Shown: positions 41,861-50,115 of the stretch, one piece after another | Layout of the letters: every line of letters starts with the position of its first letter | Numbering within the stretch: position 1 is the first letter of the stretch | NCBI GenBank assembly: GCA_964448005.1 | Contig: CAYUUW010000001.1 | Location: forward strand, 7,937 to 71,936 | Direction of reading: 5' to 3' | DNA length: 64,000 bases | DNA from: CAYUUW01 sp964448005 | GTDB lineage: Bacteria > Patescibacteriota > Gracilibacteria > UM-FILTER-43-11 | Made by a program: the position numbers and the translations under genes | Notes under the pieces: generated by a model | Told to the model about the DNA's origin: nothing | What the model saw: the letters and a program-made list of their open reading frames with translations, nothing else | Databases searched by the model: none

Positions 41861-41903
41861 GTAGCTCAATAAGCTTATTAAGCTACCCCGGTGTCCACCG
41901 GGG
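41861..41903. terminator. Two adjacent palindromes after the ftsL-like gene
   Basis: GTAGCTCAATAAG with CTTATTAAGCTAC (41861-41886, one mismatched pair), directly followed by CCCCGGTG with CACCGGGG (41886-41903). They lie 40 bp after the stop and before alr, and probably end transcription. Confidence 0.6.
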
Positions 41904-41985
41904 GAATCATAATTTGCGGTTGGAATGAGGCTGGGCATTTTAATGGGGGCTCTTTTGGGGTAATCTGCTGGCATTATCCAACCCG

Positions 41986-43110
41986 ATGCTTCTCACCTGG
42001 GTCGAAATCTCCAAAGCCGCCTTGGCCCACAATGCCCAAGCTTTCAAGGCGCACCTTGGCCCCGCCTGCTTTTTGGCCCCGGCGGTCAAGTCCAATGCGT
42101 ATGGCCATGGCCTGGTGGAGTCCAGCCGGGTTTTTGCGGAGAATGGGGCGAGTTTTCTGTGCGTCAATGCCTTGTACGAGGCTGAAGCCTTGCGCAAGGC
42201 CGGAATCCAAACCTCCATTCTGCTGATCGGCTATGTGCCCCTGGCGGATCTGGGGTCTGCCGTGGCCCTGGGCTGCGACATGGTGGTCTACAATGCGGAG
42301 ACGATCGATGCGTTGGGGCGCCTCAACAGGCCCTGCCGGATTCATCTGAAGATCGAGACTGGAAACCATCGGCAAGGGGTGGGTTTGGGCGATTTGCCGA
42401 AAATGCTGGATCGGATCCGTCGGCATCCTTCCGTTCGCCTGGTCGGGGCCTCGACCCATTTCGCGAACCTGGAGGATCGCCTGAATCCCGACTATGCCCT
42501 GCGGCAGCTGTCTGTTTTCGGGGAGGGGCTGAAAATCATCGAAGGGGCCGGGATAGAGCTTCTTTATCGGCACTGCGCCAACAGCGCGGCGACCCTGATT
42601 CTGCCGGAGGCCCATTTCAATTTCGCGCGGGTGGGGGTGAGCATGTACGGCCTGTGGCCCAGCGAAAAAACCAAAGTCGCCGCCGAACGCTTGGGGCTCA
42701 GCATTGAGCTGAAGCCTGCGCTCACCTGGAAAACAAGAGTGGCTCAGGTGAAGGAAGTGAAGGAGGGGGCCCTGATTGGCTACGGCTGCACCTACAAAAT
42801 GCCCCATGCCGGACGCATCGCCATTCTTCCGGTCGGCTACTACGACGGCTACGTGCGCTCCTTGGGAAACAGGGGGAAGGTGCTCGTCCGGGGGCAGCGC
42901 GCCCCCGTGGTGGGCCGGATCTGCATGAACATGATGATGGCGGACATCACTCGCATTCCAGGCGTCGCCCTGGAGGAAGAGGCAGTGCTGTTGGGGCGGC
43001 AGGCGAATCAGGAGATCAGTGCGGAAGAGCTGGCGCAATGGAGCGAAACCATCAACTATGAGGTCACGACGCGGATCAACGAACGGATCCCCAGGCTGCT
43101 TGTGGACTGA
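41986..43110 (+). CDS. alr: Alanine racemase
   Basis: 374 residues, PLP-dependent fold-type III. Lys35 in APAVKSNAYGHG forms the Schiff base. RVGVSMYGLWPS and the C-terminal domain catalytic Tyr region VKEGALIGYGCTYKM are present, as is GRICMNMMMADIT. It provides D-alanine for peptidoglycan. Placed after rsmH-ftsL-like with terminators between, so it has its own promoter, probably around CATTAT near 41972. Confidence 0.94.
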   Translation: MLLTWVEISKAALAHNAQAFKAHLGPACFLAPAVKSNAYGHGLVESSRVFAENGASFLCVNALYEAEALRKAGIQTSILLIGYVPLADLGSAVALGCDMVVYNAETIDALGRLNRPCRIHLKIETGNHRQGVGLGDLPKMLDRIRRHPSVRLVGASTHFANLEDRLNPDYALRQLSVFGEGLKIIEGAGIELLYRHCANSAATLILPEAHFNFARVGVSMYGLWPSEKTKVAAERLGLSIELKPALTWKTRVAQVKEVKEGALIGYGCTYKMPHAGRIAILPVGYYDGYVRSLGNRGKVLVRGQRAPVVGRICMNMMMADITRIPGVALEEEAVLLGRQANQEISAEELAQWSETINYEVTTRINERIPRLLVD

Positions 43111-43146
43111 GAAAGCCAGTCGTTCAATGTCGCCCTTTTTCGCCCA

Positions 43147-43175
43147 TTGCCCCTTTCTTTTTCCAGGCGTATCCT
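43147..43175 (+). promoter_or_regulatory. gdhA promoter
   Basis: TTGCCC (43147-43152), 17-bp spacer, TATCCT (43170-43175), 27 bp before the ATG. Confidence 0.6.
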
Positions 43176-43202
43176 GGGATCCGGTTTTAACTCCTAGGTC
43201 CT

Positions 43203-44435
43203 ATGAACTTCTACCAGAACACGCTCAGGAATATGCAGCGGGCAGCCAAACGGATGAAGCTCGATCCGGAGGTGCTGGATCGGCTCTCCTCTCCGGAAAA
43301 GACCCTCATTGTGTCCCTGCCGATGCGGATGGACGATGGAAGCCTCCGGCTTTTTGAAGGGTATCGGGTGCAGCATTCCGGCGCCCGCGGCCCCTACAAG
43401 GGCGGCATCCGCTACATGCCTCAGGTGGATCTGGCGGAAATCAAGGCTTTGGCCACCGAAATGACCTTCAAATGCGCCGTGGCCAATCTTCCCTACGGGG
43501 GAGGCAAGGGTGGCATTCAATGCGACACCAAGGCGCTTTCCCCCCGCGAGCTGGAGCGGCTCACGCGCCTGTACGTGAACGGCATTCACAAGATCGTCGG
43601 CCCCGAACATGACATTCCTGCGCCGGACATGTACACCACGCCCCAGATCATGGCCTGGTTCATGGACGAGTACAGCGCCTTGGCGGGAAAATACCAGCCT
43701 GGCGTGGTGACCGGAAAGCCGATAGAGGTGGGCGGATCGCTGGGGCGCGGCACCGCCACGGCCCAGGGGGGCGTTTACGTGCTGCAGGAATACCTGTCCC
43801 AGCACGATCGCTCGCCCCAAGGGCTCAAGGTGATTGTGCAGGGCTTCGGCAATGCCGGCGAGCACATGGCCAACCTCCTCCACGAGCTGGGCTGCGTGAT
43901 TGTGGGCCTCAGCGATTCCAAGGGAGGGCTGCACAACGCCAAAGGGCTCGATCCCCAGGCGGTGATGAAAATCAAGCAGGCCAAGGGCTCGGTCATCCAT
44001 TCCGACGAAGGCGAGAAAACGAGCGGCGAGGAGATCCTGGAAAAGCCCTGCGACCTTTTGGTGCTGGCGGCGATGGAGAACCAGGTGAATGAGAAGAACA
44101 TGAAGCGGATCCAGGCCAAGATGATCCTGGAGCTGGCCAACGGCCCTGTCACCAGCGAGGCGGACGATTATTTGACCGAAAAGGGGGTGGTCATCTTCCC
44201 TGACATTCTGGCCAATTCCGGCGGAGTGACGGTTTCGTATTTCGAATGGCTGCAGAACCAGCAGTCCCACTATTGGCCGCTGGAAGAGGTTCAGCTGAAG
44301 CTGCGCCGCATGATGGGCGAGTCCCTGGGGCTGGTGCTCTCTCTCCAGGGGAAGCACGGAGGCACCATGCGCGAGGCCGCCTACATTCTGGCCTTCGAGC
44401 GGCTGGAGAAGGCGCTGCGTCTCAGGGGATTGTAG
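43203..44435 (+). CDS. gdhA: Glutamate dehydrogenase (Glu/Leu/Phe/Val family)
   Basis: 410 residues, the length of hexameric GDH. Substrate and catalytic lysines sit in PYKGGIRYMP, MTFKCAVANLPYGGGKGG (Lys102 likely catalytic) and the catalytic Asp in GPEHDIPAPDMYT. The NAD(P)-binding fold begins with VIVQGFGNAGEHMA. It interconverts glutamate with 2-oxoglutarate plus ammonia. Coenzyme preference is not certain. The C-terminal ANSGGVTVSYFEW motif is complete. A 32-bp perfect palindrome follows the stop by 4 bp. Confidence 0.95.
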   Translation: MNFYQNTLRNMQRAAKRMKLDPEVLDRLSSPEKTLIVSLPMRMDDGSLRLFEGYRVQHSGARGPYKGGIRYMPQVDLAEIKALATEMTFKCAVANLPYGGGKGGIQCDTKALSPRELERLTRLYVNGIHKIVGPEHDIPAPDMYTTPQIMAWFMDEYSALAGKYQPGVVTGKPIEVGGSLGRGTATAQGGVYVLQEYLSQHDRSPQGLKVIVQGFGNAGEHMANLLHELGCVIVGLSDSKGGLHNAKGLDPQAVMKIKQAKGSVIHSDEGEKTSGEEILEKPCDLLVLAAMENQVNEKNMKRIQAKMILELANGPVTSEADDYLTEKGVVIFPDILANSGGVTVSYFEWLQNQQSHYWPLEEVQLKLRRMMGESLGLVLSLQGKHGGTMREAAYILAFERLEKALRLRGL

Positions 44436-44439
44436 AAAG

Positions 44440-44471
44440 CTGTAGGGGCGCGATTAATCGCGCCCCTACAG
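44440..44471. terminator. Perfect 32-bp loopless palindrome
   Basis: Arms CTGTAGGGGCGCGATT and AATCGCGCCCCTACAG. It shares the central GCGCGATTAATCGCGC with 11820-11851, while outer positions differ in a compensated manner. Lies between gdhA and the YqeY-like gene. Confidence 0.75.
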
Positions 44472-44501
44472 CCCACCTCTCTCATCACTAATCTAAATCC
44501 T

Positions 44502-44948
44502 ATGTCTCTCAAAGAAAAAATCATTGCCGACATGACGGCGGCCATGAAAGCCAAGGACGCCCTGGTCTTGGGCACGCTGCGCATGCTGAAGGCCGAGATC
44601 ATGAAATACGAGGTGAGCGGGACGGACAAGGCGGCGACGGACGAGGTGGTGATCGAGCTGATCCAGCGGGCGATCAAGCAGCGAAAGGAGTCTATTGAAG
44701 GCTTTGAGAAGGGGGGCAATGCCGAGGCGGCCGAAAACGAGCGGCAAGAGATCGCTGTTCTTCAGGGCTACCTGCCCCAGCAGATGAGCCTGGAGGAGCT
44801 GAAGGCCGTGGCGGCCGAAGTGGCCAGCCAGATGGGCGTTTCCGATCCTTCCAGTTTCGGCAAGGTGATGGGCGCGGTGATGGCCAAGGTGAAGGGGCGA
44901 GCGGAGGGCAATTTGGTGAGCCAGGCTGTGAAGGAGGCTTTGCAATAA
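44502..44948 (+). CDS. GatB/YqeY domain protein
   Basis: 148 residues, all helical, the usual YqeY length. LKEKIIADMTAAMKAKDALVLGTLRMLKAEI and the C-terminal GKVMGAVMAKVKGRAEGNLVSQAVKEAL match the YqeY family, which resembles the tRNA-binding tail of GatB. A role in tRNA-dependent amidation has been suggested but is not proven. The presence of a probable non-discriminating AspRS in this window would fit. Confidence 0.9.
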   Translation: MSLKEKIIADMTAAMKAKDALVLGTLRMLKAEIMKYEVSGTDKAATDEVVIELIQRAIKQRKESIEGFEKGGNAEAAENERQEIAVLQGYLPQQMSLEELKAVAAEVASQMGVSDPSSFGKVMGAVMAKVKGRAEGNLVSQAVKEALQ

Positions 44949-44955
44949 GGATTTG

Positions 44956-44984
44956 TTTACAAATATGTTATTTTATGTTAAAAT
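44956..44984 (+). promoter_or_regulatory. Promoter of the 238-residue orphan gene
   Basis: TTTACA (44956-44961), 17-bp spacer, extended -10 TGT-TAAAAT (44979-44984). Confidence 0.6.
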
Positions 44985-45024
44985 AAATTACTAAATAATA
45001 TTCTAGCCCTTCACCCTCTTCATC

Positions 45025-45741
45025 ATGCTCTCTTCCGAAGCATCCTTGCACATTGCAGATGAGCCTCCGTTAGGCTCTGTGCGGCTTGAGCGCCCTTCAC
45101 CCCCACTTCTTGAAGCGCCTCCACCAATATTGGTTCCGCTCGCCCTTCATACGCGAGAGGCTGTCGCAGTTGAAAATTGGCTTGCCATGCTTGGCGGAAA
45201 AGAGATTCATCCACAAGAAAGAGCTCTCCTGAAAGCCCAGATCTTAGAAGCCTCGGAAAAAGGCTTTTCGGTGTTTGGAGGAATCTATTCTGGGAAAACG
45301 AAGGGGGCAAAGCAAATTCAAGGCATGATCGATGAGGGTGATATCGGCTCGGCTGAGGATGTAGTGGCCATTGAGGCAGGCGAAAGGGTTTTGCTGCTGC
45401 TTCATTCAAATCCTTCCCCTTCAGCCCCTCAGAACCCTCCATCTATTGTTTATCCTTCGGACCAAAGAAGGGCTCGGGCGGCTCAACTTTTACGGCAGGC
45501 TCATGAGAATGAGGCTAGATATAGGGCTTATCTAAATCGAACAAGGCAGCAACAGACTCTTGCTTCTGCCCCCTTCACTTCCCCCTTTCCCAGCCCACCA
45601 GAAATTCCGGCCATTGTCTCATTGCCAGAGGGCGAAGGCATCCAAAATAAGCCCCCTTCTGCTGCCGAACTACCGCAACCTTCCATAAGACCAAGAAGAA
45701 GGCCTGCTGCTCCCATTGATCAGTCGCATGCAACAGGGTAG
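45025..45741 (+). CDS. Hypothetical Pro-rich protein
   Basis: 238 residues, not recognised. A possibly folded core (about 45-130: AVENWLAMLGGKEIHPQERALLKAQILEASEKGFSV) is flanked by Pro/Ser-rich, low-complexity arms. The C-terminus is basic and Pro-rich (PRRRPAAPIDQSHATG). There is no signal peptide or membrane segment. A good promoter supports expression. The style, with Pro-rich tails, is shared with the orphans at 9474 and 37140. Confidence 0.6.
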   Translation: MLSSEASLHIADEPPLGSVRLERPSPPLLEAPPPILVPLALHTREAVAVENWLAMLGGKEIHPQERALLKAQILEASEKGFSVFGGIYSGKTKGAKQIQGMIDEGDIGSAEDVVAIEAGERVLLLLHSNPSPSAPQNPPSIVYPSDQRRARAAQLLRQAHENEARYRAYLNRTRQQQTLASAPFTSPFPSPPEIPAIVSLPEGEGIQNKPPSAAELPQPSIRPRRRPAAPIDQSHATG

Positions 45742-45843
45742 TTAGCCGTCTCGCCTCTGTTTCCTTAGGCCGAATGCTGGGGCAGTGATACAGTTGGGAT
45801 GTCTTGCTCTTCCTGATGACCTAAGTCTTAGCTTCTTTCCGGC

Positions 45844-46260
45844 ATGTCAGAGGAAAAACACCCTAAAGTGATTGTTGGCGCTTTGGTCTACGACGAAAAG
45901 GGCCGTATTTTCCTTGCAAAATCCTCTAAATGGAAAGGTTGCTGGGTCGTGCCGGGAGGGCACGTGGAATGGGGCGAGAAAATAGCCGATGCCCTGCATA
46001 GGGAGATCCGCGAGGAGACGGGGATGGAAGTGGGCCAGGCGGAATTTTTGGGCCTCCAGGAGGACGTTTTTCCGCCTGAGCACCAAGAGGAAAAGCACTT
46101 TATTTTCCTGGACTACGCCTGCCCTTATATTTCCGGCATCATCGAGCTCAACGAGGAGTTCGAGGAATACCAATGGTTCGATCCTCAGGAAGCCCTCGGG
46201 CTTGAGCTGAAGCCATCGGTCAGGAGCATGATCGAGAGGTTCTGCGGGAAAAACGCCTGA
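45844..46260 (+). CDS. Nudix hydrolase
   Basis: 138 residues. The Nudix box is complete: GGHVEWGEKIADALHREIREETGM from about residue 38. KVIVGALVYDEKGRIFLAKSSKWKGCWVVP leads into it, typical of the MutT/ADP-ribose pyrophosphatase-like group without further specificity. The tail YQWFDPQEALGLELKPSVRSMI is normal for the family. Downstream 46261-46529 shows no gene. Confidence 0.9.
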   Translation: MSEEKHPKVIVGALVYDEKGRIFLAKSSKWKGCWVVPGGHVEWGEKIADALHREIREETGMEVGQAEFLGLQEDVFPPEHQEEKHFIFLDYACPYISGIIELNEEFEEYQWFDPQEALGLELKPSVRSMIERFCGKNA

Positions 46261-46529
46261 TGCCTGCTTACGGGAATTGTATTGGACACAGCGGAAGATG
46301 TGCGGCTTCTTTTGGCTTGGCTCGATGAGTATGAAGAGTAGGGGTTGTTTTTTGTAATTTCCCAATTGGCCCTACGCCGATCGCGTTGCTTTTTCTGCAT
46401 GTTGAAAATGGGTGGCAGAGGGCCGATGCTTGATCGACCCCCTGCCATGCCTCCTTGGTCAATAGATTCCACCTAAAGTGGACCTAGCCGAAATGAATCG
46501 GGCTTATTGATCCGAGATTTAGCCAATGC

Positions 46530-47651
46530 TCAGCCGCCGGCAGGGTCCGTGCCGCAGTATTCCTGACAGGATAATCCTTGCATGCAGGCCTTGAGAGGCT
46601 GGAACAATTCCTGTCCCCCAGGACAGGCCTGGCTGCAGAAAATTTCATCGCCGTCATCTCCAAGCAGGCAAGCGGCAAAGCAGGCACACTCAATGTTGAT
46701 TTCCCATTGCTGCGTGCACTCCCAGTACTCCTCCCAGCAATGATGCTGGGCACAGCCTTCGCAGGAATCGCAGGTCCAATTTGGATCCACGCATGCGTCC
46801 AAATCGGTACAGCTATCGTTGCAGCCTGGATCTGCGTCACAGAACTCAGGCCCATTGGTCACGTCGTCCCCGCAGTGGGGGCCTGGACCGGAACAATCCG
46901 GAAGGCAGGGGCTATCGTAGTCGGGGCTGTTCAATTCCCCCTCATCACAGGCTTCACCGCCCATCTGGCCGTTGTCTAGGTTTTTGTCCCCGCAGCAAGG
47001 TCCGGAACCTTGGCAGTCCAGCGCGCAGGAGTTGGGGTCGTCGCATGCCAGGTGGTATTGGCCGTTCAGGCCGCCAGCATCACAGGCTTCACCTTCCTGC
47101 ACCACGCTGTCGGCGCAGTACTCTTCCTGGCAAGTAGGACTGCAGCCATCGCTATCGTCCACATTCCCATCGTCGCATTTTTCCCCCGCGAAGGCGTTGA
47201 GAGTCCCGTCTCCGCACTCCGGCAGGGTGCAGTTTTCGTCGCAGTTGATGGTCATGAAGCCATCGTCGCACTCCTCGGGCTCCTGAAGAATGCCATCCCC
47301 GCAGGATTCGAATTGGCATTCCGAATCGCAGCCATCGCCATCCGTTTGATTTCCGTCATCACAGGCTTCGCCCGGATCAACGATACTGTTGCCGCATGCG
47401 GATTCAGAGTCACCATCGCCATCTCCCGGATCTCCATCCCCGTCTCCGTCTCCGGAGGGTTCGCCATCCCCATCCCCCTCACTGTCTTCGGAATCGTTGG
47501 GCAGGTCGTCCGGCCCTGTGCCGGTGGCGTCAGATTCGTCCGTGGTGGACAGGGTGTCTGCCGGAATGGTTTCTTGCGGGCAGCCCGTGAGGGCCAATTG
47601 GATTGAGAGAAGGCCGCTAGCGGCCCAAAGACGAAATGTTTCGAATCGCAT
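46530..47651 (-). CDS. Cysteine-rich lipoprotein with DUF4215-type repeats
   Basis: 373 residues. The signal peptide ends in a lipobox LALTGC. A linker of alternating Gly-Asp blocks follows (about 50-85). The rest is a series of Cys-rich repeats with CGN-IVDPGEACDDGN-type motifs, the Myxococcus cysteine-rich repeat (DUF4215), with about 45 cysteines likely forming disulfides. It should be an extracellular, lipid-anchored protein; its function is unknown. Both the repeats and the Gly-Asp linker are typical of Myxococcota secretomes. Confidence 0.88.
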   Translation of the reverse strand: MRFETFRLWAASGLLSIQLALTGCPQETIPADTLSTTDESDATGTGPDDLPNDSEDSEGDGDGEPSGDGDGDGDPGDGDGDSESACGNSIVDPGEACDDGNQTDGDGCDSECQFESCGDGILQEPEECDDGFMTINCDENCTLPECGDGTLNAFAGEKCDDGNVDDSDGCSPTCQEEYCADSVVQEGEACDAGGLNGQYHLACDDPNSCALDCQGSGPCCGDKNLDNGQMGGEACDEGELNSPDYDSPCLPDCSGPGPHCGDDVTNGPEFCDADPGCNDSCTDLDACVDPNWTCDSCEGCAQHHCWEEYWECTQQWEINIECACFAACLLGDDGDEIFCSQACPGGQELFQPLKACMQGLSCQEYCGTDPAGG

Positions 47652-47891
47652 GATTCACCTTGCTGCTGATTTCTCAGCGTAGAGTTGGCTTCGGCCGTGG
47701 CACCGTGCCTCGGCCGCTTTCGAGCATCAGTTCACTCTTAATTTAAGGATCATCCTCGTAAGGAAGGCTGGGTGATCCTACACTCGAGAAGCAGGGTTGT
47801 CCATGGTTGACTTTCGTAGGCCCTTCTTCTGCGTCCGCCTCCACAGGCTGCACTCCGAATGCTGTACAATGGCTTCATCCAATTGCTTTTC

Positions 47892-48551
47892 ATGATCCCT
47901 ATTCTCCCCCAGAATCCCGGCTCCTTGCGGCAGGCTGCCGATCTGCTCCGGGGCGGCGGGGCGATCGCCCATGCGGCGGACACCTGCTACGGTTTGGCCG
48001 GGGATTTCATGAATCCCGTGGCGCTCCGGAAAATCCAGCAGCTCAAAGGCCGCGAGGCCCAAAAGCCCATGAGCGTGATGTGGCCCCTGAGCCAGCGGAG
48101 CCGGTTGAAAGAATATGCGGCGCTGGACGAATTCTCCGCCCAGGCTTGCCTTCGTCTGCTGCCCGGGCCAGTGACGCTGCTTTTGCCCAAGGCCCCTGGC
48201 GTGCCTGGATGGTATTTTCCGGAAGCGGACCGCTTGGGAGTTAGAATTCCAGATGACGAGGGCGCCCAAGCCCTGCTGGAGGCCTTTGGCGGCCCGCTTA
48301 TCACCACGAGCGCCAACCTTTCGGGACAGCCGCTGTGCCGCACGGCCCAGGAGGTGGCCAGGGCTTTTGAAGGGCAGGAGGAGCTGCTTCCGTTGATCCT
48401 GGAATCCTCTCGGCCCTTGGGCCATTTGCCCTCCACGGTCATCGAGGTGAGTCCCGGCCGGCTCCGGATTGTCCGGCAGGGGCCGTGGGGGGAAGGGGGG
48501 ATTCGGGGGCGAATGGAGGGGTTGAAGTTTGGCTTTGGCTCATCTTATTGA
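47892..48551 (+). CDS. tsaC: Threonylcarbamoyl-AMP synthase family (TsaC/Sua5/YrdC)
   Basis: 219 residues. AHAADTCYGLAGDFMNPVALRKIQQLKGREAQKPMSVM and GPVTLLLPK, GVRIPDD and TTSANLSGQP are the YrdC signatures for making the threonylcarbamoyl-adenylate used for t6A37 of ANN-decoding tRNAs. It has an additional 20-residue Gly/Arg-rich tail. The ATG at 47892 fits a transcription start set by TACAAT at 47865; an in-frame ATG at 47859 precedes it. The normal KRxx pattern of the family is retained as KGR. Confidence 0.9.
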   Translation: MIPILPQNPGSLRQAADLLRGGGAIAHAADTCYGLAGDFMNPVALRKIQQLKGREAQKPMSVMWPLSQRSRLKEYAALDEFSAQACLRLLPGPVTLLLPKAPGVPGWYFPEADRLGVRIPDDEGAQALLEAFGGPLITTSANLSGQPLCRTAQEVARAFEGQEELLPLILESSRPLGHLPSTVIEVSPGRLRIVRQGPWGEGGIRGRMEGLKFGFGSSY

Positions 48552-48604
48552 CGAAATATAGGAGAAAGGTTATGATGCATTCTTAGCCTTAATCTTGAAT
48601 TTTT

Positions 48605-49162
48605 ATGCTTCGCAACGGTTCGCCTCTCCTCAGAGCGGCCTCTTTCGCTCCCCGAGCGGCCTTGGCTGGCCTGCTTGGCCTCTCCGCTTGCGCTCATGCT
48701 CCAACCCTCCAGGATGAAATAGGGCTGCTGACTCAAGCTTATCCCGGCGCTAGTCCCGATGCCCTGGCCTTTTTGGCGCAAAGCCAATTCCAAGGCGGAT
48801 TTAGCGACGACGATTTCCGCAGGGCCACCTTGAGCCATTGCCACAATGAAGCGGACCTCCAGATGATCGCTGAGCGCATGGTGGGAGGTGATATTCGTGG
48901 GGTAATCTCTCTTGTCATGCTTCATGAGCATATCCCCACCTTTTGCCGATCTGAAAATGGCGGAGCGACGGCGGCGGATTTTGTTGAACGGCTCGATGCG
49001 ATCGACCATGTAGATAAACGCGATGCCATGCTGCAGGACGAATGGGAGTACTATTGCCGCAGCCTTGAGGATCTGGCTTTGATGGTGGAGCAGGCTTCGC
49101 CTGAACAAGGCGCTCACATGATGCTTGAAATTAAGGAAAATCCCTGGATTTGCGAGGAATAG
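48605..49162 (+). CDS. Hypothetical lipoprotein
   Basis: 185 residues. A signal peptide with lipobox LSAC (Cys29) is followed by a helical, acidic domain with four further cysteines (LSHCHNEA, IPTFCRSE, EYYCRSLE, PWICEE) that may form two disulfides. No family recognised. It begins 53 bp after tsaC on the same strand; co-transcription is possible. Confidence 0.68.
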   Translation: MLRNGSPLLRAASFAPRAALAGLLGLSACAHAPTLQDEIGLLTQAYPGASPDALAFLAQSQFQGGFSDDDFRRATLSHCHNEADLQMIAERMVGGDIRGVISLVMLHEHIPTFCRSENGGATAADFVERLDAIDHVDKRDAMLQDEWEYYCRSLEDLALMVEQASPEQGAHMMLEIKENPWICEE

Positions 49163-49164
49163 TT

Positions 49165-49285
49165 TCAGGCCTCCGTCATTCAGAGTTGCCTGACCATTAG
49201 GCAGCGCAGCGAAGAATCTGAGGCTAGAAAAGGACGGAGAAAGAGGCTCCTTCGCTCCGATGTTCATCGGACCCTCTGAGCGACT
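49165..49285. repeat. Dispersed 120-bp structured repeat, copy 1
   Basis: Blocks in order: GCCTCCGTCATTCAGA, GAAGAATCTGAGGCT, GGAGAAAGAGGCTC, CTCCGATG with CATCGGA, CTCTGAGCGAC. The reverse complement of 52459-52600 has the same blocks. Gene-free. Confidence 0.65.
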
Positions 49286-49345
49286 GCCCTTTTTTCATCT
49301 TCAATCCTTTCAATGCTACAGCAACTTTGCCAAATATAAAGATGA

Positions 49346-49374
49346 TTGACAATTGATAGATAAATTGATAAACT
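49346..49374 (+). promoter_or_regulatory. Promoter of the first Phd/RelE-type pair
   Basis: TTGACA (49346-49351), 17-bp spacer, TAAACT (49369-49374), followed by TTGATGATTAAT. Repeated TTGAT half-sites around the -10 may be operator elements. Confidence 0.6.
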
Positions 49375-49397
49375 TTTGATGATTAATAAATATTTCC

Positions 49398-49682
49398 ATG
49401 AATTCCTTTCACTTGCTCCAAGCTCAAAAAATCATATCGACCCGCCATTTCCAGTCTCAATTTGCTTCCGTGGTCAAAAAAGCAAGGTCTGAGGGGAATT
49501 ATTACAATGTTGTTCGCAACAGCGAAAGCGTAGGGGTTTTTATTCCCAAAGAGATGTGGGACGATCTTTTGGAAGACATGGAAGCTTTGAGTTCTAAGCG
49601 CTATTTTCAGGATATTCAGGAATCTCGTGAGCAGCACAGAAAGGGCCAGACGGTTGATTTGGATGATCTCTTGCAGGCATGA
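49398..49682 (+). CDS. Phd/YefM-type antitoxin
   Basis: 94 residues. IISTRHFQSQFASVVKKARSEGNYYNVVRNSESVGVFIPKEMWDDLLEDMEAL resembles the Phd/YefM fold (alpha-beta DNA-binding part followed by a helix). The C-terminal ESREQHRKGQTVDLDDLL would bind the toxin. Four-base overlap (ATGA) with the downstream toxin gene. It should repress its own promoter together with the toxin. Confidence 0.82.
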   Translation: MNSFHLLQAQKIISTRHFQSQFASVVKKARSEGNYYNVVRNSESVGVFIPKEMWDDLLEDMEALSSKRYFQDIQESREQHRKGQTVDLDDLLQA

Positions 49683-49933
49683 GGATTGTTTTTTCAAAAA
49701 GGGCTGCGGAAGAACTCAAAAAGCTCGATTCACCTTCGAAAAAGAGAGTGATCCAGAAGCTTTTGTGGTTTTCTCGTCAACCCAACCCTCTTGCTTTTGC
49801 CCATGCGCTTACTGACTCGAATTTGGGTGACTATCGCTTTCGCATTGGCAACTACAGGGTCATTTTTGATTTTCTTGAGGGAGAGATTCTAGTTTTGAAA
49901 GTAGGACACAGAAAAGATGTGTACAGCGATTAG
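49679..49933 (+). CDS. RelE/ParE-type toxin
   Basis: 84 residues. RIVFSKRAAEELKKLDSPSKKRVIQKLLWF, then LGDYRFRIGNYRVIFDFLEGEILVLKVGHRKDVY is the canonical RelE/ParE fold; the YRFRIGNYRVIF strand and GHRKDVY end are diagnostic. It probably cleaves mRNA on the ribosome, since the C-terminal Arg/His/Tyr residues are kept. It is the second gene of the pair. Confidence 0.9.
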   Translation: MRIVFSKRAAEELKKLDSPSKKRVIQKLLWFSRQPNPLAFAHALTDSNLGDYRFRIGNYRVIFDFLEGEILVLKVGHRKDVYSD

Positions 49934-50115
49934 ATGTCGTAAACAAAACGCTTGAGCCCGCCTCTTTTTTGGGATAGGCTTCGTTCAACGTCAAAGCGAC
50001 AAAGATTCCAATGGCGATGCCTGTTGTGATGCCAATGGTGATTATCACTATTGCTTTCGCAACTGGTTTCACCACCGGAATCACCATTGGAATCAACTCG
50101 TAATTAATAATTGTC

